A stretch of 11,237 nt of DNA from positions 1 through 11,237 of the forward strand of contig CAAGIZ010000163.1 of NCBI GenBank assembly GCA_900770075.1, in the 5' to 3' direction. Made by a program: the position numbers and the translations under genes. This document shows positions 7,673-11,237 of the stretch, piece by piece (within the stretch, counting starts at the first letter, position 1; every line of letters starts with the position of its first letter). The notes beneath the pieces were generated by a model, which was not told the DNA's origin, did no database searches, and saw only the letters and a list, made by a program, of their open reading frames with translations. Source of the DNA: Spirochaetia bacterium. GTDB taxonomy: Bacteria; Spirochaetota; Spirochaetia; Treponematales; Treponemataceae.

Positions 7673-8064
7673 TTTGTGTCCTGTTTTTCGGGGGCGGTGG
7701 AGTCGCTGGAGCCGGAGGTTTTTTTGTGTTTTGCAAAGAACTGGGTTGTGTGCCCGACTATGAAAAAGACAAGGGGCGTTCCAACCAGTGAAATGAGCAA
7801 AATCGGGAGCCAGTGTTTTTGGATTATCGGCCAGGCCGTAATCAGTCCGACGGTGGAAGGAATGAAAAGAAGGGGCATTATTTCCAGAAGAAAATCTGAA
7901 AAGGCTTCGACTTCTGACAGGGGCATAAGGCGGAACTTTAAGGCGCAGAACATGAGCACAAGTCCGTAAATTGAGGCCGGTACTGGCAGGGGAATGAGGA
8001 CGTGGAGTATTTCTCCAATAAAGCACACTGCTGCAAAAATTGCAAATTGTCTGACGAATTTCAT
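7669..8064 (-). CDS. lrgA: LrgA/CidA family holin-like protein
   Basis: The product has 131 residues, usual for the family. The start ATG at 8064 (MKFVRQFAIF) is chosen because homology begins there; the open frame reaching back to 8226 codes for an unlikely Pro/Ser-rich leader. Four hydrophobic segments are visible at about 4-24, 29-47, 60-80 and 87-108. The typical motif LPLPVPASIYGLVLMF follows the first helix, and MPLLFIPSTVG opens the third. The last 20 residues are polar (HKKTSGSSDSTAPEKQDTK), a plausible cytoplasmic tail. It is thought to form small holin-like oligomers with LrgB in the cytoplasmic membrane. No ribosome binding site is visible before the ATG: the bases there are pyrimidine-rich. 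No LytSR-type two-component genes lie in the window. Confidence 0.92.
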   Translation of the reverse strand: MKFVRQFAIFAAVCFIGEILHVLIPLPVPASIYGLVLMFCALKFRLMPLSEVEAFSDFLLEIMPLLFIPSTVGLITAWPIIQKHWLPILLISLVGTPLVFFIVGHTTQFFAKHKKTSGSSDSTAPEKQDTK

Positions 8065-8110
8065 GGTAAAGAGGGCGGGAAAAACAGAGTCTGATTTGCC
8101 GCTAAGGAGT

Positions 8111-8140
8111 GTTATAGCAGAAAGGGGGATTTTTTGAAAG
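8111..8140 (-). promoter_or_regulatory. Possible lrgAB promoter
   Basis: On the minus strand CTTTCA (8135-8140) and TATAAC (8111-8116) are 18 bases apart. The -10 is good and the -35 poor. It would give a leader of about 40 bases before lrgA. A G-quadruplex motif starts 2 bases upstream of the -35. Confidence 0.35.
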
Positions 8141-8141
8141 T

Positions 8142-8163
8142 GGGCAGAGGGGCGGGAGCGGGG
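8142..8163 (+). other. Canonical G-quadruplex motif in the lrgA/DUF4190 divergent region
   Basis: Four G-tracts with short loops occur on the plus strand: GGG (8142-8144), GGGG (8149-8152), GGG (8154-8156) and GGGG (8160-8163), with loops of 4, 1 and 3 bases. This satisfies the standard four-tract motif. It lies in the template strand for lrgAB, next to its proposed -35. The whole stretch from about 8120 to 8235 is G-rich on this strand. Confidence 0.75.
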
Positions 8164-8212
8164 CACGGTCAGAGGCGGCAAAGGCTTGTCTGAGGGTAGG
8201 AACACGGCAGAA

Positions 8213-8220
8213 GGGGGGGG
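8213..8220 (+). repeat. Poly-G tract (G8) in the divergent intergenic region
   Basis: Eight uninterrupted G residues lie 23 bases before the -35 box proposed for the DUF4190 gene. The 227-base region 8065-8291 that holds it contains otherwise only the promoter elements and the G-quadruplex motif listed separately. Confidence 0.9.
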
Positions 8221-8243
8221 CGGCAAGAGGTGACGGATTTTTT

Positions 8244-8271
8244 TTGAATTTTTTACGGAAATTGTTAAAAT
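8244..8271 (+). promoter_or_regulatory. Promoter of the DUF4190 gene
   Basis: TTGAAT (8244-8249), a 16-base spacer and TAAAAT (8266-8271). Transcription would begin near 8278, directly at the ribosome binding site GGAGG (8279-8283). Confidence 0.55.
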
Positions 8272-8291
8272 GAAAAGTGGAGGTTTTTTTT

Positions 8292-8528
8292 ATGGCAATT
8301 GCATCTTTGGTTTTGGGACTGATTTCGCTTTTGGGCTGTGTTGCGGGAGGACCTGGAGTTGTCTGCGGAATTCTTGCAATTATTTTTGGAGTAATTGGAA
8401 GAAAGGACAGCAAAAACCGCGGTATGGCTACTGCGGGGCTTGTGCTTGGAATTCTTGCGATTTTTGGCGGGCTTATTGTGCTTCTTTTGCTGGGAGGTGC
8501 AATTCTTGGGGCGGCTGCCTTTCTGTAA
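8292..8528 (+). CDS. Small two-helix membrane protein, DUF4190 type
   Basis: The product has 78 residues. The ATG at 8292 follows GGAGG by 8 bases; an in-frame GTG at 8277 overlaps that binding site and is rejected. The chain has two hydrophobic stretches, about 3-36 and 46-77, separated by a short charged loop RKDSKNRG (37-44). Each half begins with a near-copy of the same motif, MAIASLVLGL and MATAGLVLGI. This small Gly-rich layout matches DUF4190 (PF13828), widespread short membrane proteins of unknown function. In related proteins it often follows other domains; here it stands alone. It has its own promoter, is divergent from lrgAB and sits 115 bases before aspS, which has a separate promoter. 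I assign no function. Confidence 0.82.
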   Translation: MAIASLVLGLISLLGCVAGGPGVVCGILAIIFGVIGRKDSKNRGMATAGLVLGILAIFGGLIVLLLLGGAILGAAAFL

Positions 8529-8563
8529 GTTTTTTGACCGTCTTTTGTCCGGAAAGTTCATAA

Positions 8564-8592
8564 TTGTAAAAAAATGCGCTTCTCATTAAAAT
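8564..8592 (+). promoter_or_regulatory. aspS promoter
   Basis: TTGTAA (8564-8569), a 17-base spacer and TAAAAT (8587-8592). Transcription would start near 8599, leaving a leader of about 45 bases before aspS. The heptamer ATGCGCT occurs in the spacer (8574-8580) and again in the leader (8610-8616). Confidence 0.55.
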
Positions 8593-8610
8593 GGAAAAAT
8601 CTTAAAGTGA

Positions 8611-8635
8611 TGCGCTGATTTTCCGGCGCAAAAGG
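8611..8635 (+). promoter_or_regulatory. Leader hairpin next to the aspS ribosome binding site
   Basis: TGCGCTG and CGGCGCA can form a 7-pair stem (one G-U) with an ATTTTC loop at 8611-8630. It is followed immediately by the ribosome binding site AAAGG (8631-8635), 8 bases before the ATG at 8644. Such a position could affect translation start or mRNA stability. No T-box features are seen, and the leader is too short for one. Confidence 0.4.
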
Positions 8636-8643
8636 CATATTTT

Positions 8644-10476
8644 ATGGAAAACTCTAAACGTACTGTAACTTGCGGTGAACTTTCTAAAGCCGATGTGGGC
8701 AAAAAAGTTGTTTTGAACGGCTGGGTAAGCCGTACCCGGAATTTGGGCGGACTTGTTTTTATCCGTCTTCGCGACAGATATGGAATTACTCAGGTGATGG
8801 TGGGCGACAACGCTTCGGAAGAAGTAAAAAAGACTGCCGCTTTGCTTAAGTCTGAATATTGTATCGCTGTGGAAGGCATTGTTGCCGCCAGGGCGGAAAA
8901 AGATGTCAATAAAGACATGGCGACCGGCGAGATTGAAGTTGAAGCCACTGACATTGAAATTTTTACGGCAAGTCAGGAACTGCCTTTTTCTGTTGAAGAA
9001 GTACGCCAGAAGGACGGTTCTCTGGTAGTTGCAAATGAGGATCTGCGCTTAAAGTACCGTTACCTTGACCTGCGCCGGGAGCCTATGCAGCACAACATAA
9101 TCCTGCGTTCGGCCGTAACTTTTGCAACCAGAGAATTTTTGACTTCTAAAGGTTTTCTGGAAATTGAAACTCCTACCTTTATAAAATCTACCCCGGAAGG
9201 AGCCAGGGATTACCTTGTTCCAAGCCGCGTTCATCCGGGAAAATTCTATTCTTTGCCTCAGAGTCCCCAGCTTTACAAGCAGCTTCTGATGGTTTCTGGC
9301 TTTGACAGGTACTTTCAGATTGCCCGCTGCTACCGGGATGAAGATGCCCGGGGAGACCGCCAGCCGGAATTTACCCAGATTGATATGGAAATGAGCTTTA
9401 CCAACCGGGAAGAAGTGCTGGAAACCACTGAAGAGCTTATGGGCTATATTTTCAAGAAAACTTTGAACTATGAACTGCCTGTGCATTTTGACAGAATTTC
9501 CTGGGATGATGCTTTTGACCTTTATGGAAGCGACAAACCGGATCTTCGTTTTGACATGAAGATGCAGGACGCTGCCTTTATGGCGGATTTAAGTGGCTTT
9601 AACGCATTTAAGGCAGGGGCTGCCAACGCAGACAAAAATATTGAACGCCACAAGAGAAGCGGACTGAAGGCTCTGGTCGTAAAAAATGTTGCGGACAAGT
9701 ACAGCCGCAAGCAGGTTGAAGCGCTGGAAGCGGTTGCAAAAATCAATCATGCAAAGGGTCTTGCATGGATGAAGATTGATGCAGAGGGAAAATTTGAAGG
9801 CGGAATTTCCAAATTCTTTGCCGGTAAAGAAGAAGAAATCTGTTCCAGACTTGGAGCGGAAAAAAATGACCTGCTTTTGTTTGTAAGCGATGAAAAATGG
9901 CAGACCGCCTGTGTTGCCCTTGGTGCCGTGCGCAAGCAGCTGGGCAAGGACTTGAACCTTTATGACCCGAAAGATGAATTCCATTTTGCATGGATTATTG
10001 ACTTTCCGTATTTTGCATGGAACGAAGAGGAAAACCACTGGGAAACAGAACACCACATGTTCACCCTGCCGCAGAAAAAATACTGGGACACATTGGAAAG
10101 CGATCCTGGAGCCGTTAAAGGTGACCTGTACGACCTTGTCTTGAACGGATACGAGCTTGCCTCAGGCTCAATGCGTATCAACGACCCGGCGCTGCAGGAG
10201 CGTATTTTTGAAATCGTAGGCTACAGCCGCGAGCGCGCAGAAAAAGCGTTCGGATTCTTGGTACAGGCATTCAAGTTCGGCGCGCCGCCGCACGGAGGAA
10301 TTGCTCCTGGGCTTGACCGCCTGCTGATGCTCATGTGCCACGAAGAAAGCATTCATGAAGTGATTGCCTTTCCGAAGAATAACCTTGCTGCAAGCCCTAT
10401 GGACGAGTGTCCGAGCCCGGTGGACGAGCAGCAGCTTAAGGATTTGCACATCACCTGTTACGATGTGGAAAAGTAA
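8644..10476 (+). CDS. aspS: Aspartyl-tRNA synthetase, bacterial type
   Basis: The product has 610 residues, the usual bacterial size (E. coli 590). It attaches aspartate to tRNA-Asp in the cytoplasm using ATP. Order of parts: an N-terminal anticodon-binding OB fold (about 5-110, with LNGWVSRTRNLGGLVFIRLRD spanning 24-44), a hinge and the class II catalytic core. The core shows LKYRYLDLRR (136-145), TPEGARDYLVPSR (183-195), PQSPQLYKQLLM (205-216), motif 2 around R228-C-Y-R-D-E-D with RQPEFTQID (239-247), and motif 3 GIAPGLDRLLMLM (552-564). The bacterial GAD insertion lies between motifs 2 and 3 (about 300-430). An extra segment of about ten residues near 119-131 is absent from E. coli. L34 and K86 match E. 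coli L30 and K81, the state linked to tRNA-Asp-specific charging. It has its own promoter and a leader hairpin. Confidence 0.98.
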   Translation: MENSKRTVTCGELSKADVGKKVVLNGWVSRTRNLGGLVFIRLRDRYGITQVMVGDNASEEVKKTAALLKSEYCIAVEGIVAARAEKDVNKDMATGEIEVEATDIEIFTASQELPFSVEEVRQKDGSLVVANEDLRLKYRYLDLRREPMQHNIILRSAVTFATREFLTSKGFLEIETPTFIKSTPEGARDYLVPSRVHPGKFYSLPQSPQLYKQLLMVSGFDRYFQIARCYRDEDARGDRQPEFTQIDMEMSFTNREEVLETTEELMGYIFKKTLNYELPVHFDRISWDDAFDLYGSDKPDLRFDMKMQDAAFMADLSGFNAFKAGAANADKNIERHKRSGLKALVVKNVADKYSRKQVEALEAVAKINHAKGLAWMKIDAEGKFEGGISKFFAGKEEEICSRLGAEKNDLLLFVSDEKWQTACVALGAVRKQLGKDLNLYDPKDEFHFAWIIDFPYFAWNEEENHWETEHHMFTLPQKKYWDTLESDPGAVKGDLYDLVLNGYELASGSMRINDPALQERIFEIVGYSRERAEKAFGFLVQAFKFGAPPHGGIAPGLDRLLMLMCHEESIHEVIAFPKNNLAASPMDECPSPVDEQQLKDLHITCYDVEK

Positions 10477-10488
10477 AGGGGCACCTGG

Positions 10489-10517
10489 AAAAAAAACTCG
10501 TCTTTGGGGATTTTTTT
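10489..10517 (+). terminator. Possible weak intrinsic terminator after aspS
   Basis: An A8 run (10489-10496) and CTC can fold back on GGGG and a T7 run (10511-10517) around a short loop, giving an A/T stem that ends in T residues. The GC part is very short, so termination efficiency is doubtful. Confidence 0.3.
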
Positions 10518-10520
10518 CGT

Positions 10521-10530
10521 GGGGGGGGGG
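10521..10530 (+). repeat. Poly-G tract (G10) upstream of the orphan lipoprotein gene
   Basis: Ten uninterrupted G residues, the longest single-base run noticed in the window, lie 37 bases before the ATG at 10568. A T-rich stretch precedes it and TTTAGTAAT follows (10535-10543), so the run would fall in the -35/-10 spacer if these act as promoter elements. Confidence 0.92.
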
Positions 10531-10551
10531 AGCCTTTAGTAATTTTTAGAC

Positions 10552-10557
10552 AGGAGG
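10552..10557 (+). promoter_or_regulatory. Strong ribosome binding site of the orphan lipoprotein gene
   Basis: A perfect AGGAGG lies 10 bases before the ATG at 10568. It supports that start over the TTG at 10562, which is only 4 bases away. Confidence 0.75.
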
Positions 10558-10567
10558 ATTTTTGGTT

Positions 10568-11155
10568 ATGAAAAAATTTTGTAAGTTTTTTGGAATTGCG
10601 GCGGTTTTGCTGTGCGGCTTGTTTTTGGGCGGCTGTTCGGAAGATGATGTAAATGCACTTTCCGGCCCGGAAAATACTTGGTGTGTAATGCCAGTAGAAT
10701 ACAAAAATGATGAATCTGCAACTTCTGTTACACTTTATGTTTGGTGTTATTATACAGACTACGAAATAAAAGGCGATGGAACAAATACTGGTATGAGGGC
10801 TGATATTACATTGCCTGCTGGCATTACCATGGTTGTAACTTCAAAGGCAGATGTAGGAAACATAATTACAGGGCTTAATACAAATACCTATATTATGAAG
10901 AGTTTTCCAAAAGATTCTAACGTAAACCCTGACGAAGGAGATGTGTCTTATTCATTTAATGGCTCGAAAGCAAAATGGACTGCGCTTTACTGGGGAAAGT
11001 CTGATTTGAGAAAACCTGGCAATCAGCAGACGGGTGTTCTTGATTGCTTAAAAACTTCAAGTTCTTATTCGTCTCTTACAGACTGGGAAAGCATAAAAAA
11101 TAGTTTTTCATGGAAACGTCTTCTGGCAACCTATCTGCTGAACAATCTGGAATAG
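10568..11155 (+). CDS. Small orphan lipoprotein of unknown function
   Basis: The product has 195 residues and I do not recognise its family. The ATG at 10568 is supported by AGGAGG 10 bases upstream. The N-terminus is a clear lipoprotein signal: MKK, a hydrophobic core, then lipobox L20-G21-G22 before Cys23, followed by S-E-D-D. The acidic residues after the Cys may influence membrane sorting, but those rules are not known for this organism. The mature part is polar, rich in Ser, Thr, Tyr, Asn and Trp (for example TLYVWCYYTDYEIKG), with no transmembrane helix and probably mainly beta structure. Codon use looks AT-richer than in the neighbouring aspS, with many AAT, ACA and TAT codons, which could mean a faster-evolving or acquired gene. 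A G10 run lies just upstream, a possible expression switch. No partner gene is visible to the right inside the window. Confidence 0.8.
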   Translation: MKKFCKFFGIAAVLLCGLFLGGCSEDDVNALSGPENTWCVMPVEYKNDESATSVTLYVWCYYTDYEIKGDGTNTGMRADITLPAGITMVVTSKADVGNIITGLNTNTYIMKSFPKDSNVNPDEGDVSYSFNGSKAKWTALYWGKSDLRKPGNQQTGVLDCLKTSSSYSSLTDWESIKNSFSWKRLLATYLLNNLE

Positions 11156-11193
11156 CGGCTGGTGTTGCGGTCTGACAGGACAGAGTTCTGTCA

Positions 11194-11237
11194 AAAAGGG
11201 GCGGGAGGGGAAACGGCTTGACCCCCGTCCCCTCGCC
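11194..11237 (-). terminator. Probable minus-strand intrinsic terminator at the window edge
   Basis: Read on the minus strand, a G-rich arm (GGCGAGGGGACGGGGG) and a C-rich arm (CCCCTCCCGCCCC) flank a short loop, and five T residues follow at once (11194-11198 region, AAAAA on the plus strand). Pairing is imperfect, with one or two mismatches or bulges, and the stem may extend past the window. This suggests a minus-strand gene to the right, convergent with the orphan lipoprotein. A smaller hairpin GACAG-AGTT-CTGTC lies just left of it (11179-11192). Confidence 0.45.

Noticed and set aside
7673..8026. Long N-terminal extension of LrgB on the minus strand
   Set aside because: The extra residues are lrgA read in another frame, rich in Pro, His and Arg. 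Homology and a ribosome binding site both start at 7672.
8065..8226. N-terminal extension of LrgA on the minus strand
   Set aside because: The predicted leader is low-complexity Pro/Ser sequence from a G/C-rich intergenic stretch. The family's first helix begins at the ATG at 8064.
8593..8643. T-box or other known riboswitch before aspS
   Set aside because: The leader is only about 45 bases and lacks the conserved T-box sequence and an antiterminator.
9589..10056. Minus-strand open frame of 155 residues inside aspS
   Set aside because: It is antisense to conserved AspRS sequence, with no start signal or homology.

Overview
The window looks like a stretch of a spirochaete chromosome, most likely a Treponema-type organism. 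This rests on several things together: moderate GC with AT-rich promoters, large lipoproteins with spirochaete-style loose lipoboxes (VLSC, LGGC), a lipoprotein gene followed at once by a beta-barrel-like gene, long intergenic poly-G runs, and a LacI-sensor/AraC hybrid regulator. No gene fixes the species, so the assignment is an inference. I see no tRNA, rRNA, CRISPR array or transposase gene.

Left part, plus strand: the 3' end of tex (1-741, cut by the window edge) is followed by a 164-base gap. Next comes a two-gene unit: a 788-residue acidic lipoprotein of unknown family (906-3272) and a 410-residue probable outer-membrane beta-barrel (3274-4506). One base separates them, so they are very likely co-transcribed and may form an envelope complex.

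Middle part, minus strand: a 730-740 residue transcription regulator (4564 to about 6756/6786) combines a LacI/GalR-type sugar-sensing domain, a central helical and GAF-like region and a C-terminal AraC DNA-binding domain. It converges on the barrel gene. Upstream of it lie an AT-rich promoter region and a compact GC-rich, hairpin-dense element (about 6857-6971) that ends at the stop codon of lrgB. lrgA and lrgB (8064 to 6971) overlap by four bases (ATGA) and encode a holin-like/antiholin or metabolite-export membrane pair.

Right part, plus strand: divergent from lrgAB lie a tiny two-helix membrane protein of the DUF4190 type (8292-8528), aspS for aspartyl-tRNA synthetase (8644-10476) with its own promoter and a leader hairpin next to its ribosome binding site, and a small orphan lipoprotein (10568-11155). 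The window ends in a GC-rich stem followed by T residues on the minus strand, probably the terminator of a minus-strand gene lying to the right.

The most notable non-coding signals are three uninterrupted G runs (8, 8 and 10 bases), all between genes, and a canonical four-tract G-quadruplex motif beside the proposed lrgA promoter. Two genes also have a -10 box exactly 7 bases before an ATG that lacks a ribosome binding site, which suggests leaderless mRNAs. I found no clear complete novel defence or mobile system. The lipoprotein/barrel pair, the G-tract promoters and the hairpin element are the best leads.
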